Notes: a model not told the origin generated them from the letters alone. Counted from the first letter of the stretch, positions 17,301 through 27,021 are shown. The stretch: DNA of 64,000 bases from Corynebacterium lactis RW2-5 (GCF_001274895.1 NZ_CP006841.1:310001-374000); one strand, 5' to 3'. Made by a program: numbers and translations.

Positions 17301-18629
17301 ATGTCTGAAACATCGACGCCTGAGGTTACGGCGTTGCCTGAGCGCATCGCGATGATCTCCATGCACACCTCCCCGCTGGAGCAGCCAGGAATCGGGGATG
17401 CTGGTGGGATGAACGTCTACGTTCTGCGCACCTGCGAAGAGTTGGCGCGCCGAGGAGTGAAGGTCGACGTGTTCACCAGGGCGACTCGCTCGAGCGACGG
17501 CGAGATTATCCCGGTGGCGGACAACTTCAGGGTCGTCAATATCGTCGCCGGCCCGTACGAGGGGTTGGAGAAGTCAGAGCTGCCCACGCAGATGACGGCA
17601 TTCGCCGGAGGCGTTCTCGAGTTCGCGCGGCGGGAGGGGGCCCGTTACGACCTCATCCACTCGCACTACTGGCTGTCCGGTCAGGTTGGCTGGCTTCTCA
17701 GCGACCTTTGGCGGGTTCCTTTCGTGCACACCGCACACACCCTGGCTGCGGTCAAGAACATGCACCTGGCTGCGGGGGATACGCCGGAGCCGGAGTCGCG
17801 GCGCATCTGCGAGCAGCAGATTGTGGATAACGCCTGCCGTCTCGTAGTCAATACCCAGGCCGAGGCGAACCAGTTGGCGGACCTGCACGACGCCAACCTT
17901 CAGTCCATCGACGTCGTGCCGCCCGGGGTGAACGTCGAGCTGTTCTCGCCGGGCAGTGACCGGGCGACGGAGCGCTCCAGACGCGAGCTGGGGATCCCAT
18001 TGCACGCCAAGGTGATTCTGTTCGTCGGTAGGCTCCAGCGGTTGAAAGGTCCGCAGGTGCTGCTGCGCGGGGTCGGTGAGATGCTGCGCCGAAACCCGGA
18101 GGCTAACGTTCGTGTAATCGTCTGCGGCGGGCTGTCGGGTTCGGGGCTGGCCGCCCCCGACGAGTTCACAGGCCTGGCCGCGTCCGAGGGGATTGATCAC
18201 CTGGTGCGCTTCATGGCCCCGCGCCCTCCGGAGGACCTGGCGCGGCTCTACCAGGCTGCGGACATCGTGGCGGTCCCCAGCTACAACGAAACCTTCGGCC
18301 TGGTCGCCATGGAGGCACAGGCCACCGGGACCCCGGTCGTGGCGGCCAATGTCGGCGGCCTGCCCATTGCGGTCGCCGATGGAATTAGTGGCCTTCTCGT
18401 CGACGGCCACGAAAAGGGGCCTTGGGCCGATGCGCTGGGCAAACTCGTCGAGGATGACGAGCTGCGCCTCAAGCTGGCCCGCCAGGCCCGCGAGCATGCG
18501 ATGGAGTTTTCTTGGCAAAAGACGGTGGATCGTCTCGCGGATGTCTATCATCGGGCTTCAGCCGCGGGGGATTGTTGCCCCGGTGCTACCCGCGATGCCG
18601 GGGGTTCCACGGTCATGCGCGAGAACTAA
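17301..18629 (+). CDS. mshA: D-inositol-3-phosphate glycosyltransferase
   Basis: A 442-residue GT4 (GT-B fold) enzyme that joins GlcNAc from UDP-GlcNAc to inositol-3-phosphate, the first step of mycothiol synthesis. Signatures: [13 protein letters not shown] and GGMNVYVL at the N-terminus, [24 protein letters not shown], and the E-x7-E motif in [15 protein letters not shown] near residue 330. Lipids or cell wall are not involved; it acts in the cytoplasm. ATG 17301 has an AGGAGG only one base upstream, which is too close, so the true start or initiation mode is uncertain. The family core begins at residue 15 (ERIAMIS). Confidence 0.92.
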   Translation: MSETSTPEVTALPERIAMISMHTSPLEQPGIGDAGGMNVYVLRTCEELARRGVKVDVFTRATRSSDGEIIPVADNFRVVNIVAGPYEGLEKSELPTQMTAFAGGVLEFARREGARYDLIHSHYWLSGQVGWLLSDLWRVPFVHTAHTLAAVKNMHLAAGDTPEPESRRICEQQIVDNACRLVVNTQAEANQLADLHDANLQSIDVVPPGVNVELFSPGSDRATERSRRELGIPLHAKVILFVGRLQRLKGPQVLLRGVGEMLRRNPEANVRVIVCGGLSGSGLAAPDEFTGLAASEGIDHLVRFMAPRPPEDLARLYQAADIVAVPSYNETFGLVAMEAQATGTPVVAANVGGLPIAVADGISGLLVDGHEKGPWADALGKLVEDDELRLKLARQAREHAMEFSWQKTVDRLADVYHRASAAGDCCPGATRDAGGSTVMREN

Positions 18630-18671
18630 TTACTGACAATTAATGGCCCGCAGGGAAGGGTGGACGAGAAG

Positions 18672-19160
18672 ATGAGAAATCAAGCCGGCAACGAACTGTT
18701 GGATCTCCTCGCCGAGCAGCTCGACCGAATTGGTGTCGAGTATGGCATCTCCGGTGGGGCCGCGGTCGTTGTCCTTCCCGGAAAGCGCAAGCTCAAGACG
18801 GTTCTTGGACTTATCCCCGCGCCGGATTCGCTGCGCGTCGAGGCGTTCGTCTGCCGCGCGGTAGACGAGAACCGCGAGGGCGTCTACCAGTGGCTGCTGC
18901 AGCGCAACCGCCGCCTGTTTGGCATCGCCTACACCATCGATGCCGACGGCGATATCTACCTGGTGGGCCAGCTTCCCGCTTCGCTTTCCGACGATGACCT
19001 CGATCGCTTGCTGGGGCAGGTCCTCGAAACGGCCGACGGGGACTTCAATCACATTCTGGAACGCGGTTTCGCCACCGCGATTAAGAAGGAGTGGGAGTGG
19101 CGCGTCGACCGCGGGGAGAACCTGGCAAACCTGGAGCAGTTCCGTCATATGGTCGAGTGA
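18672..19160 (+). CDS. YbjN-like protein
   Basis: A protein of about 162 residues with the YbjN / type III chaperone-like fold pattern (VVVLPGKRKLKTVLGL, AYTIDADGDIYLVGQLP). Mycobacteria and corynebacteria carry it between mshA and gpm. Function is unknown. GTG 18660 is an alternative start; both candidates have poorly spaced ribosome-binding sites (AGGGAAGG ends at 18658). Confidence 0.75.
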   Translation: MRNQAGNELLDLLAEQLDRIGVEYGISGGAAVVVLPGKRKLKTVLGLIPAPDSLRVEAFVCRAVDENREGVYQWLLQRNRRLFGIAYTIDADGDIYLVGQLPASLSDDDLDRLLGQVLETADGDFNHILERGFATAIKKEWEWRVDRGENLANLEQFRHMVE

Positions 19161-19229
19161 ACTGGTCGACAGCCCATTTAGCGGGGAACGAAAAAGCGCG
19201 ACCGGCGTTGTTCGGGCACAATTGTGAGT

Positions 19230-19976
19230 ATGAGCAATGGAAAACTGATTCTTGTCCGTCATGGCCAGAGTGAGTGGAACGCATCTAACCAGTTCACGGG
19301 CTGGGTCGACGTTGCGCTTACCGACAAGGGACGCGCAGAGGCTGTCCGCGCCGGCGAAATGCTGGTCGACGCTGGGCTGAAGCCGCAGGTGCTCTACACC
19401 TCGCTGCTGCGTCGTGCGATCAACACCGCGCACATCGCACTCGATACCGCTGACCTGCTGTGGATTCCGGTCATTCGTGATTGGCGTCTGAACGAGCGCC
19501 ACTACGGTGCACTGCAGGGCCTGAACAAGGCCGAGACCAAGGAGAAGTACGGCGAGGACCAGTTCATGTCCTGGCGCCGCTCTTACGATACCCCGCCGCC
19601 GGAGCTCGATGTTGACAACGAGTACTCCCAGGCGCACGACCCGCGCTACGCGAACCTGGACAAGGTTCCTCAGACCGAGTGCCTGCTGGACGTCGTTAAG
19701 CGTTTCGTCCCGTACTTCGAGGAAGAGATTCTGCCGCGCCTGAAGGCGGGGGAGACCGTGATGGTTGCGGCGCACGGCAACTCGCTGCGTGCGTTGGTCA
19801 AGCACCTCGACGGCATCTCTGATGAAGACATCGCTGGCCTGAACATCCCGACTGGCATTCCGCTGGTCTACGACTTCGATGTCGAGGGCAAGGTCCTCAA
19901 CCCGGGTGGTACCTACCTCGACCCGGAGGCCGCTGCTGCAGGCGCTGCCGCTGTCGCTGCGCAGGGCAACAAGTAG
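19230..19976 (+). CDS. gpmA: 2,3-bisphosphoglycerate-dependent phosphoglycerate mutase
   Basis: A 248-residue glycolytic enzyme that interconverts 3- and 2-phosphoglycerate. The phosphohistidine motif [10 protein letters not shown] begins near residue 9, and [22 protein letters not shown] and the second catalytic His in [17 protein letters not shown] are all present. The C-terminus [30 protein letters not shown] tail is characteristic of corynebacteria. ATG 19230 is preferred over GTG 19224; no ribosome-binding site is visible, so a leaderless mRNA is possible. Confidence 0.96.
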   Translation: MSNGKLILVRHGQSEWNASNQFTGWVDVALTDKGRAEAVRAGEMLVDAGLKPQVLYTSLLRRAINTAHIALDTADLLWIPVIRDWRLNERHYGALQGLNKAETKEKYGEDQFMSWRRSYDTPPPELDVDNEYSQAHDPRYANLDKVPQTECLLDVVKRFVPYFEEEILPRLKAGETVMVAAHGNSLRALVKHLDGISDEDIAGLNIPTGIPLVYDFDVEGKVLNPGGTYLDPEAAAAGAAAVAAQGNK

Positions 19977-20138
19977 TTTCTGCGAGGGCTTATCTGTAGG
20001 TTTTGAATCTACTCCTTACGGTGGGGGTACCCCGATTTGGTTTGTTTATGGCCTACATGGTCATGGAATTTCCGGTTGGGGTGCCCCTGCTTTTTAGTGT
20101 GGCGGGTGCTAGCCCGCGCGAAGCCGGCGAAAAGCCGT

Positions 20139-20144
20139 TAGGGT
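20139..20144 (+). promoter_or_regulatory. -10 box of a leaderless promoter (senX3)
   Basis: TAGGGT is followed by 7 bases and the GTG start codon of senX3. No ribosome-binding site is present. Confidence 0.5.
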
Positions 20145-20151
20145 ATTACGC

Positions 20152-21324
20152 GTGTTTAATGTCATCATCGCCGCTTTGATCGGCGCAGCCGCCATGGCTG
20201 CCGTGCTGATTCTGGGCGGCGTTGTCGGTGGGGTCTACCAGAAGGTAAAGAAGCGCCGCGCGGACGCGGACAACTCCGTGACAACGATGGCTCAGGTACT
20301 GCACTTGGCTATTCAGGGGTCTCCGACCGGCGTGGTGGTCGTGGATATTTCCCGCGACATCATTTTGTCGAACTCCCAGGCTCACAAGCTGGGCCTGGTT
20401 TATGAGCGTCGGCTAAACGATGTCGGCTGGGAAGTTGCCACCAAGGTTTTCGATACGCAGGAGGAGCAGGAGCTCACGCTCGTGCTTCCCGCCCGCAGGT
20501 CCGGTGCCCCGGACACCATCGTCCGCTGTCAGGTGGCACCGCTGTCGTTGGTGGATAACCGGTTTGTGGTTCTCTACGCCACCGACGAGTCGGAGCTGGC
20601 CCGCATGGAGGCCGCCCGTAGAGACTTCGTCGCAAACGTTTCCCACGAGCTGAAGACGCCGGTCGGCGCGATGAGCCTGCTGGTGGAGGCCCTGAGCGAG
20701 GCCTCGGATGACCCTGGAGCGGTGAAGCATTTCAGCGAAAGCCTACAGCGCGAATCCAAGCGCATGTCGACGATGATCACCGAGCTGATTTCACTGTCCA
20801 AGTTGCAGGGCGCTGAACCGCTGCCCGATATGGAGCCGCTCGACATCGAGGAGATCGTGACGGCCGCGGTGCGCCGCAACTCGATGCTGTCCGAGCAGGC
20901 GGGGATAGAGGTTAACGTCGACTGTCAGCCTGGGCTGGTCGTCAAGGGCGACCGCTCGCTGCTAGTTGCCGCAGTGTCGAACCTTGTGACCAACGCGATC
21001 AACTACTCGCCGGAGGCGACACCTGTATCCGTCACCGCGGTGATGGAGGACAACGACACCGTGGCAATTCGTGTCACCGACCGAGGTATCGGTATTTCCG
21101 TGGCCAACCAGAAGCGAGTATTCGAGCGCTTCTTCCGTGCGGACAAGGCTCGTTCTCGGGCCACGGGCGGCACAGGCCTGGGGCTGGCGATTGTTAAGCA
21201 CGTCGTCGCTAACCACAAGGGCGCCATTAAGCTGTGGAGTCGACCCGGAACGGGATCGACTTTCACAATTGAGTTACCGCTTCTGGAGAAGCAGGATCAG
21301 CCATCGAAAAAGGCTGAGGACTGA
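20152..21324 (+). CDS. senX3: Phosphate-sensing histidine kinase
   Basis: A 390-residue membrane kinase. A single N-terminal helix (about residues 3-25), a PAS-like region (residues 40-150), the H box NVSHELKTPVGA with phospho-acceptor His165, the N box around residue 281 (NLVTNAINY), and DRGIGI / GGTGLGLAIVKHV for ATP binding. It pairs with RegX3, 19 bases downstream, and in relatives responds to phosphate limitation through the Pst/PhoU system. Gene order with gpm upstream is conserved in Corynebacteriales. Confidence 0.94.
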   Translation: MFNVIIAALIGAAAMAAVLILGGVVGGVYQKVKKRRADADNSVTTMAQVLHLAIQGSPTGVVVVDISRDIILSNSQAHKLGLVYERRLNDVGWEVATKVFDTQEEQELTLVLPARRSGAPDTIVRCQVAPLSLVDNRFVVLYATDESELARMEAARRDFVANVSHELKTPVGAMSLLVEALSEASDDPGAVKHFSESLQRESKRMSTMITELISLSKLQGAEPLPDMEPLDIEEIVTAAVRRNSMLSEQAGIEVNVDCQPGLVVKGDRSLLVAAVSNLVTNAINYSPEATPVSVTAVMEDNDTVAIRVTDRGIGISVANQKRVFERFFRADKARSRATGGTGLGLAIVKHVVANHKGAIKLWSRPGTGSTFTIELPLLEKQDQPSKKAED

Positions 21325-21343
21325 GGAAGGACTGTTACAACTC

Positions 21344-22039
21344 GTGACTGAGGTACTGATTGTCGAGGATGAGTCGGCACTGGCCGAGCCGCTGGCGTTC
21401 CTGCTGGAACGCGAAGGCTTCCAGGTCCGCTTGGCAGCCGACGGGCAGGAGGCGCTGGCTGAGTTCAGCAAGGCCGAGCCGGACATTGTCCTGCTCGACC
21501 TCATGCTCCCCGGGATGAGCGGCACCGAGGTGTGCAAGAACATCCGCCTGAAGTCCGATGTGCCGGTCATCATGGTCACCGCCAGAGACAGCGAGATTGA
21601 CAAGGTCGTCGGCCTGGAGATTGGCGCGGACGACTACGTGACGAAGCCGTACTCCTCCCGCGAGCTCATCGCCCGCATCCGTGCTGTTCTGCGGCGCGGG
21701 CGCGTCGACGAAGCCGAGGAAGAAGCGGCGGAGTACGAAGAGGTCCTGCGCGGCGGCTCTGTCATGCTGGACATCGAGCGCCATGTCGTCACGGTCGAAG
21801 GCAAGGAAATCTCCATGCCGCTGAAAGAATTTGATCTTCTCGAGTACCTGCTGCGCAACCGTGGGCGAGTCCTCACCCGTGGCCAGCTCATTGATCGGGT
21901 CTGGGGCTCGGACTACGTCGGAGATACGAAGACCCTCGACGTGCACATCAAGCGTCTGCGCTCCAAGATTGAGCGCAACCCCTCCTCGCCGGAGTATCTC
22001 GTCACTGTGCGAGGCCTCGGCTACAAGTTCGAGGACTAG
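21344..22039 (+). CDS. regX3: Phosphate response regulator (OmpR/PhoB family)
   Basis: A 231-residue regulator. The receiver domain has acidic residues in VEDES, phospho-acceptor Asp52 in LLDLMLPG and the conserved Lys in YVTKPYSSREL. The C-terminal winged helix carries the recognition segment TLDVHIKRLRSKIE. GTG 21344 is chosen because GAGGAAGGA precedes it and it starts at the family's normal N-terminus; a longer in-frame reading from 21071 overlaps senX3 and is rejected. Confidence 0.94.
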   Translation: MTEVLIVEDESALAEPLAFLLEREGFQVRLAADGQEALAEFSKAEPDIVLLDLMLPGMSGTEVCKNIRLKSDVPVIMVTARDSEIDKVVGLEIGADDYVTKPYSSRELIARIRAVLRRGRVDEAEEEAAEYEEVLRGGSVMLDIERHVVTVEGKEISMPLKEFDLLEYLLRNRGRVLTRGQLIDRVWGSDYVGDTKTLDVHIKRLRSKIERNPSSPEYLVTVRGLGYKFED

Positions 22040-22066
22040 CGCGGGACTTGAACCGAGCGCCGGACG

Positions 22067-23002
22067 CTAAACCTCGTCCGGTGCCAGTCCCTCCGCCGCG
22101 GCACGGGTCGCCGGGTGGATTGCCAGCAGCGGGTAACCACTCGGGCCGAAAGCTTTCGCAGCACCCGCCGCCTCGCGGGCGGTACAGTGTTGCGCCAGGA
22201 TGTCGTAGCATTCTTCGCCGAGCAGCTCGACAAGTTCCGATTTGTGTGTCTTCCAGATAGGCTCGCCACCCGCGTGAGTAGCGGGGTCGCCGGTGCAGTA
22301 CCAGTCGAAGTCCTCCCCGCCGTTGCCCCAACCTCTGCGGTCGTATTCGGTGATGGTGGTGCGTAGTATTTCCTCGCCGTCCGGGCGCTCCTCCCAATCC
22401 TCCAAGCGGCGCAGCGGCAGCTGCCAGCACACATCCGGCTTCACCTTCACCGGATCGATGCCCTCAGAGACGGCCCACTGGTGGATAGAGCAGCCCGGGC
22501 CGTTTTCCCATCCCGCGCGGTTGGCGAAAATACAGGCGCCGGAGACGACCTTGGTCTTTAGCGCCGGTTCTGGTTCTCCGTTTTCATCATCGAGTTCGTC
22601 CCAGACCAGCCACGGCTCCAGCTTTTCCTCCGGATCCGATTCGTAGTTTTCCAGCCACGCGGGGGCATCCTCGGGTCGGTTTTGCCACCACTTCGGGGCC
22701 GCCGCGGAGGAGCCCTCCATGCGGCGCACGACGTCGATAAGCCTCTCTCGGTCTTCCTCATCGGTGAGGAAGGCCCCGTGCCCGCAGCAGCCGACATCGG
22801 CGTTGTCGGCGTCAATCCCGCGGCAGGCGGAGGTGCCGAAGGCGCACGCGTAGGTGGACATCAGCCAGGTGAGGTCGCAGGTGATGATGTGGTTTGGGTC
22901 GTCGGGGTGGGCGAACTCGAACCATTCGCGCGGGAAATCGAAGGCTACCTCGCGCTTTGAGGGGGCTGGGCCTCGGCCGGGCCGGGGGTGGGGATAATTC
23001 AC
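22067..23002 (-). CDS. Conserved cysteine-rich protein of unknown function
   Basis: A 311-residue protein from GTG 23002. Cysteines and histidines cluster in [49 protein letters not shown] and VCWQLP, a pattern suggesting a metal or iron-sulfur site as in DUF3109/YkgJ-type proteins, though I cannot assign the family. Rich in Trp and acidic residues; no signal peptide or membrane helix. It is conserved next to ppx in related genera, and its start is only 35 bases from the divergent ppx. A longer in-frame reading to 23200 overlaps ppx and is unlikely. Confidence 0.75.
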   Translation of the reverse strand: MNYPHPRPGRGPAPSKREVAFDFPREWFEFAHPDDPNHIITCDLTWLMSTYACAFGTSACRGIDADNADVGCCGHGAFLTDEEDRERLIDVVRRMEGSSAAAPKWWQNRPEDAPAWLENYESDPEEKLEPWLVWDELDDENGEPEPALKTKVVSGACIFANRAGWENGPGCSIHQWAVSEGIDPVKVKPDVCWQLPLRRLEDWEERPDGEEILRTTITEYDRRGWGNGGEDFDWYCTGDPATHAGGEPIWKTHKSELVELLGEECYDILAQHCTAREAAGAAKAFGPSGYPLLAIHPATRAAAEGLAPDEV

Positions 23003-23023
23003 ACCGATACAGGGTAGACCGTC

Positions 23024-23029
23024 TAACCT
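23024..23029 (+). promoter_or_regulatory. -10 box of a leaderless promoter (ppx)
   Basis: TAACCT is followed by 7 bases and the GTG of the phosphatase gene. Confidence 0.55.
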
Positions 23030-23036
23030 AGCAAGG

Positions 23037-23975
23037 GTGCGATTAGGTGTATTAGACGTAGGCAGTAATACCGTCCACTTGGTGATGGTCGATGCTCGTC
23101 GCGGTGGGCACCCCACCCCGATGAGCGATTCCAAGTCCACCATGAAATTGGTTGAGTACCTGGATAAGGACAACAACCTGTCCGCCAAGGGAATCGACAA
23201 GTTGACCGGCTACATCGCCGAGGCCAAGGAATTGGTCGAGCAGATGAAGTGCGAAGAGATGATTAGCTTCGCCACATCCGCAGTCCGCGATGCCGCCAAC
23301 TCCGACGATGTGCTCGCGCATGTGGAGAAGGAAACCGGCATCAATCTGCAGATTCTCTCCGGCGAGGACGAAGCCCGGCTCACCTTCCTGGCGGTTCGAC
23401 GTTGGTATGGATGGTCCGCGGGGCGCCTTATCAACCTCGATATCGGCGGTGGTTCCCTGGAGCTGACCTCCGGCACCGACGAGGACCCGGAGGCCGCGTA
23501 CTCGCTGCTGCTCGGCGCTGGTCGCCTGACCCACGAGTGGTTCGACACCGACCCGCCATCGCGGAAGAAGATCGACTTGCTGCGCGACTACATCGACGCC
23601 GAGCTTGTCGAGCCGGCCCGCCACCTGCGCACCCTGGGTGAGCCCGACCTCGCGGTTGCGACCTCTAAGACGTTCCGCACGCTCGCCCGCCTGACTGGTG
23701 CGGCGCCGTCTGCCGCGGGTCCTAGGGTTCGTCGTACTCTCACCGCAGCGGGCCTGCGCCAGCTGATCGCCTTTATTTCCCGTATGACCGCGGCCGACCG
23801 CGCGGAGCTGGAGGGCGTCAGCTCGAACCGTTCTCACCAAATCGTTGCCGGTGCACTCGTCGCCGAAGCTAGTATGCGAGCATTGGGACTAGATAAGGTA
23901 GATATTTGTCCGTGGGCTCTGCGCGAGGGCATTATTTTCCGACGACTGGACAGCGACTTAAACGGAGAGGGATGA
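23037..23975 (+). CDS. ppx: Ppx/GppA family exopolyphosphatase
   Basis: A 312-residue cytoplasmic enzyme of the sugar-kinase/Hsp70 fold. [15 protein letters not shown] is the first phosphate motif, [11 protein letters not shown] and [14 protein letters not shown] follow, and [12 protein letters not shown] is the second phosphate loop. It lacks the extra C-terminal domains of long Ppx proteins and matches the short Ppx type of actinobacteria, which hydrolyse polyphosphate or pppGpp. The neighbouring SenX3-RegX3 system suits a phosphate-related role. It ends 1 base before the next gene. Confidence 0.9.
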   Translation: MRLGVLDVGSNTVHLVMVDARRGGHPTPMSDSKSTMKLVEYLDKDNNLSAKGIDKLTGYIAEAKELVEQMKCEEMISFATSAVRDAANSDDVLAHVEKETGINLQILSGEDEARLTFLAVRRWYGWSAGRLINLDIGGGSLELTSGTDEDPEAAYSLLLGAGRLTHEWFDTDPPSRKKIDLLRDYIDAELVEPARHLRTLGEPDLAVATSKTFRTLARLTGAAPSAAGPRVRRTLTAAGLRQLIAFISRMTAADRAELEGVSSNRSHQIVAGALVAEASMRALGLDKVDICPWALREGIIFRRLDSDLNGEG

Positions 23976-23976
23976 G

Positions 23977-25218
23977 ATGAGCGAGGAAAAGCTCACCGTT
24001 GCCGAATTGATGGCGCGGCGGAAGCAGGAGGGCGCTTCCTCCGATGCTCCGCGGCGCCGTCGCCGCCGCAGCCTTGAAGAGGGCGGCATTTCCGTCAAGG
24101 AGCTCACTGGTTCCATTCCGCGCGTGAAGGCCGACGGTCCTCGCCGTGGCGCCCACGCCATGGGCAGCGCGGGCGAGGAAGTCGATGAGCAGGCTCAGCA
24201 GACCGAAAATCCGCTTGCCGACGACACCACGGCCCAGCCGGCCGAAGTGGTCGAGCCCGCGGTAACTGAGCAGGCTGCGGAAGCGCCTGACCCGACCCCG
24301 GAGCAGGTTCCGGAGACTGCCGCGGAGGAAGATTCTCCGAAGGTTGAAGCTGCCTCGAAGGCTGTGGCGACTCCGGCAGCGCCAGCTGCTCAGGACGCCC
24401 CGAAGGCGCCTGCTGCTCAGCCGGTGGAAACCTCCGCGCTTCCAATCGTCGTGCCGATGGCCCCGCGCCCGGTCATGATTAACAGCGAGCGCTCTGAAAT
24501 TACCTACACGTTCACTGAGCTGCGTAACTCGGAAAACTCCGAGCAGACGGTCGGCAAGCCCGGCCCGGTCGCGCGAGCAGTCCTGGACGGCTCCAACTCC
24601 TACGACGACCGCCCGACCGCTTCCATCCCAGTCATTGAGGATGTCGAGCAACCGGTGAAGGTTGCGCCTCAGGTCGCTGCCTCCGTGGACTCCGCCGAGG
24701 GCCACGGGGGTGTCGCAGAGACCGAGAACGAGGTGGCCGTCGACAAGTCGAAGGTTGTTGAGTGGACTGGCGGTTCCTACGGGGCTGACGCAAAGCGAGA
24801 GCAGCGCCCGGCCGCTGAGGAGCCGCAGGCCGAGGATCAGGTTCAGGAGCCAGCTGAGGAGAGTGAGCCTCAGCGCGCTGAGAAGAAGGCGCAGGAACGG
24901 AAGTCGGACAAGCGGGCCGCCGCAAAGGATGCTAAGGAAGACCCCAATTACTCCGAGGACAACTCACTGTCGGTGCCGCTGCTTCTCATCCAGGTTTTCG
25001 TTGGCCTGATCCTCGGTGCGGTGGTGTTCCTGGGATTCACCCTGGCATGGCAGCAGCTGCCGACGGCCGTCGTTGTGATTCTGGCGCTGATTATCAGCGG
25101 TGGCCTGGCGGCGATTGCGAATTACGTGCGTCGTTCCAGGGATATCGCCACCCCGATTCTGGCTGGAGTTGTGGGGCTCGCGCTTACGTTCGGCCCGTGG
25201 CTGATCTTCCAGCTCTAG
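23977..25218 (+). CDS. Low-complexity membrane protein (Rv0497-type)
   Basis: A 413-residue protein with a conserved N-terminal motif (VAELMARR, then RRRRRRSLEEGGISVKELTGSIP), a long disordered Ala/Glu/Pro-rich middle (about residues 65-320) and three membrane helices at the C-terminus (about 333-352, 357-375, 390-410). Position between ppx and proC and the arginine-rich N-terminus match the mycobacterial Rv0497 type. Function is unknown; the cytoplasmic tail could recruit partners at the membrane. It is probably co-transcribed with ppx (one-base gap). Confidence 0.8.
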   Translation: MSEEKLTVAELMARRKQEGASSDAPRRRRRRSLEEGGISVKELTGSIPRVKADGPRRGAHAMGSAGEEVDEQAQQTENPLADDTTAQPAEVVEPAVTEQAAEAPDPTPEQVPETAAEEDSPKVEAASKAVATPAAPAAQDAPKAPAAQPVETSALPIVVPMAPRPVMINSERSEITYTFTELRNSENSEQTVGKPGPVARAVLDGSNSYDDRPTASIPVIEDVEQPVKVAPQVAASVDSAEGHGGVAETENEVAVDKSKVVEWTGGSYGADAKREQRPAAEEPQAEDQVQEPAEESEPQRAEKKAQERKSDKRAAAKDAKEDPNYSEDNSLSVPLLLIQVFVGLILGAVVFLGFTLAWQQLPTAVVVILALIISGGLAAIANYVRRSRDIATPILAGVVGLALTFGPWLIFQL

Positions 25219-25290
25219 AACGGCGCATGAAGCCGCTGGTATAGCCGCAGGCAGGGTAGCGGGGAGTAGCGCTGGCAGTTCTTAAAAATA

Positions 25291-25320
25291 CAGGGGACGG
25301 AATTGATTTTCCGGCCCCTG
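25291..25320. terminator. Hairpin after the Rv0497-type gene
   Basis: CAGGGG-A-CGGAA (25291-25302) pairs with TTCCG-G-CCCCTG (25309-25320) around a short loop. No T-run follows on the plus strand, so termination is only possible. Confidence 0.5.
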
Positions 25321-25360
25321 CATTCGCATGTGAGCGATTGTTTTGGCACACTTAGCCATC

Positions 25361-26170
25361 ATGACAAGGATTGCTGTTATTGGTGGCGGAAAGATCGGTA
25401 GCGCCCTCATCGGTGGCCTAATCGACGGGGGAATCGCCCCAACCTCGATTTACGTGGTTGGCCGGACTCGCGAGAGCCTTGCCGGTCTGAAGGAGACCTA
25501 CGGCATCGTTGACGCTGACGACGCCGTGGGGGCCGTGGACGGCGCCGATGTGGTGTTCCTGTGTGTGAAGCCGCACATCATCATGGACGTGCTGGAGGAA
25601 ATCTCCGGGGTTCTGGATGACTCCGAGTCGGACACCATTGTCGTGTCCATGGCCGCCGGCGTGACGCTGGACAAGATGGAGGCCGTGTGCGCCGTCGGTA
25701 CGCCCGTGCTGCGGGTGATGCCGAATACGCCGATGCTGGTAGGTAAGGGAATGTGCGCAGTCGCGCCGGGCCGGTTTGTCACTCAGGGGCAGACGCAGAC
25801 GATCGTTTCGCTGCTGGAGAAGGTCGGTTACGTCGAGGTGGTCGACGAATCTCTGATGTCTGCGGTCACGGCTGTGTCCGGGTCTGGCCCCGCTTATTTC
25901 TTCCAGTTCGTCGAGGCGATGACGGACGCCGGTGTGACTCTCGGGCTCAAGCGAGATCAGGCCAAGCGGCTGGCCGCTGCGACCGCTGTGGGGGCCGCCG
26001 AAATGATGCTCCAGGAGGGCGCTGACCCCACCGCCTTGCGTGCCGACGTCACCTCTCCTGGCGGAACCACCGCCGCGGCGACGAGGGTGTTCGAGGAGGA
26101 GGGCATCCGCCGTGCGGTCCATCGTGCGTTGCAGGCCTGCTATGACAAGGCCAATGAGCTCGGCAAGTAG
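25361..26170 (+). CDS. proC: Pyrroline-5-carboxylate reductase
   Basis: A 269-residue enzyme that makes proline by NAD(P)H reduction of pyrroline-5-carboxylate. The N-terminal Rossmann motif is IAVIGGGKIGSAL, then VVFLCVKPH, VLRVMPNTPMLVGKG, and the C-terminal dimer domain with AVSGSGPAYFFQFVEAM and the signature LRADVTSPGGTTAAA. ATG 25361 places the Rossmann strand at residue 3 as usual. A strong terminator follows. Confidence 0.96.
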   Translation: MTRIAVIGGGKIGSALIGGLIDGGIAPTSIYVVGRTRESLAGLKETYGIVDADDAVGAVDGADVVFLCVKPHIIMDVLEEISGVLDDSESDTIVVSMAAGVTLDKMEAVCAVGTPVLRVMPNTPMLVGKGMCAVAPGRFVTQGQTQTIVSLLEKVGYVEVVDESLMSAVTAVSGSGPAYFFQFVEAMTDAGVTLGLKRDQAKRLAAATAVGAAEMMLQEGADPTALRADVTSPGGTTAAATRVFEEEGIRRAVHRALQACYDKANELGK

Positions 26171-26205
26171 GGCGGCGCCGTAGGAAAGGTGCTTACAGAG
26201 CGCTA

Positions 26206-26266
26206 ACGAGGGGATGCGACGGAGTCGGTTTCGGCCGGATTCCCGTCGTATTGCCCTCGTTTTTTC
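26206..26266 (+). terminator. Intrinsic terminator of proC
   Basis: ACGAGGG at 26207-26213 pairs with CCCTCGT ending at 26260, followed by six T. Inside, CGACGG pairs with CCGTCG. Confidence 0.85.
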
Positions 26267-26420
26267 GTACGCTGGTAGGCATAGAAAATTCGATATACAG
26301 GCATAATGGAATTTTTCACAATAACCACAGCGTTAACCAGTGCCCCTATTTCTCACCATAAATCGCAACGGCCCCTTGTTTACCGGTAGGATGTTACAAG
26401 CACGTGCGTGTCACATTCTT

Positions 26421-26442
26421 CTGCAGGAGGGGAAGCCTGCAG
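26421..26442 (+). promoter_or_regulatory. Leader hairpin before the BldC-like gene
   Basis: CTGCAGG (26421-26427) and CCTGCAG (26436-26442) are perfect complements with an 8-base loop, 32 bases before ATG 26475. It could stabilise the leader or be a protein site. Confidence 0.4.
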
Positions 26443-26474
26443 CGCGTTGCGTGCGCTGAAGGGAATAGTTACTA

Positions 26475-26666
26475 ATGCAGAATGCAGATAAGGGCACTTT
26501 TCTGACGGTTGCCGAAGTCGCTGAGATCATGCGAGTTTCGAAGATGACTGTCTACCGTTTGGTTCACTCCGGTGAGCTGCCGGCTGTTCGCGTGGGCCGC
26601 TCCTTCCGCGTCCACGAGTCGGCTGTGAAGGAATACCTGGACTCTTCCTTCTACAACGCGGGTTAA
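26475..26666 (+). CDS. BldC-like MerR-type DNA-binding protein
   Basis: A 63-residue protein made of a single winged-helix domain: FLTVAEVAEIMRVSKMTVYRLVHSGELPAVRVGRSFRVHES covers helix-turn-helix and wing. It is the excisionase-like/BldC family that binds direct repeats as a head-to-tail filament in Streptomyces. The gene sits between proC and bS22 as in mycobacteria (Rv0500A position). Targets are unknown. Confidence 0.9.
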   Translation: MQNADKGTFLTVAEVAEIMRVSKMTVYRLVHSGELPAVRVGRSFRVHESAVKEYLDSSFYNAG

Positions 26667-26679
26667 TTTCGCCCTTTTC

Positions 26680-26716
26680 AGCGGGGCTGTTTGACCTGAA
26701 TACCTGTCTCCCCGCT
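26680..26716. repeat. Hairpin between BldC-like gene and bS22
   Basis: AGCGGGG (26680-26686) pairs with CCCCGCT (26710-26716). No T-run; possible weak terminator or processing site. Confidence 0.4.
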
Positions 26717-26871
26717 ATGATTAATCCGATTAGCACGTGGTGTCGCGTGGCTCTGGGTGTTCCCCGGTGGGGAAAATTCAGTCGTGACGTCTCGTTCGTC
26801 TCCGCTTAGCGAAGGCGCCGCCACTGTGCATTTTGAAAATTTTCCAGTTAACGAATAGCGAGGTCGAGCCG

Positions 26872-26973
26872 ATGGGTTCCGTCATTAAGAAGCGTCGCAA
26901 GCGCATGTCGAAGAAGAAGCACCGTAAGATGCTCCGCCGCACCCGCGTGCAGCGTCGTAAGCTCGGCAAGTAA
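26872..26973 (+). CDS. Small ribosomal protein bS22
   Basis: A 33-residue, strongly basic peptide: [20 protein letters not shown] then [18 protein letters not shown] end. This is the AURKAIP1/COX24-type mini-protein known as bS22 on actinobacterial 30S subunits. Its position after the BldC-like gene is conserved. GAGG lies about 9 bases before the ATG. A terminator follows. Confidence 0.93.
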   Translation: MGSVIKKRRKRMSKKKHRKMLRRTRVQRRKLGK

Positions 26974-27021
26974 GCCGTTTGCAGCGCGGTATCGAGGTAA
27001 CGCCCGCGCTTTGCTCAAAAA

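Larger units (their letters stand above)
26171..26474. other. Spacer between proC and the BldC-like gene
   Basis: It holds the proC terminator (26206-26266), an AT-rich stretch (26275-26395) likely to contain the promoter of the next gene, and a 5' leader hairpin CTGCAGG/CCTGCAG (26421-26442). No gene is seen. Confidence 0.6.

Noticed and set aside
21071..21343. N-terminal extension of regX3
   Set aside because: The extension is senX3 in another frame; RegX3 receiver domain starts normally at GTG 21344.
22067..23200. Longer start (23200) for the cysteine-rich gene
   Set aside because: It would overlap the ppx gene by 164 bases; GTG 23002 begins at a natural N-terminus.
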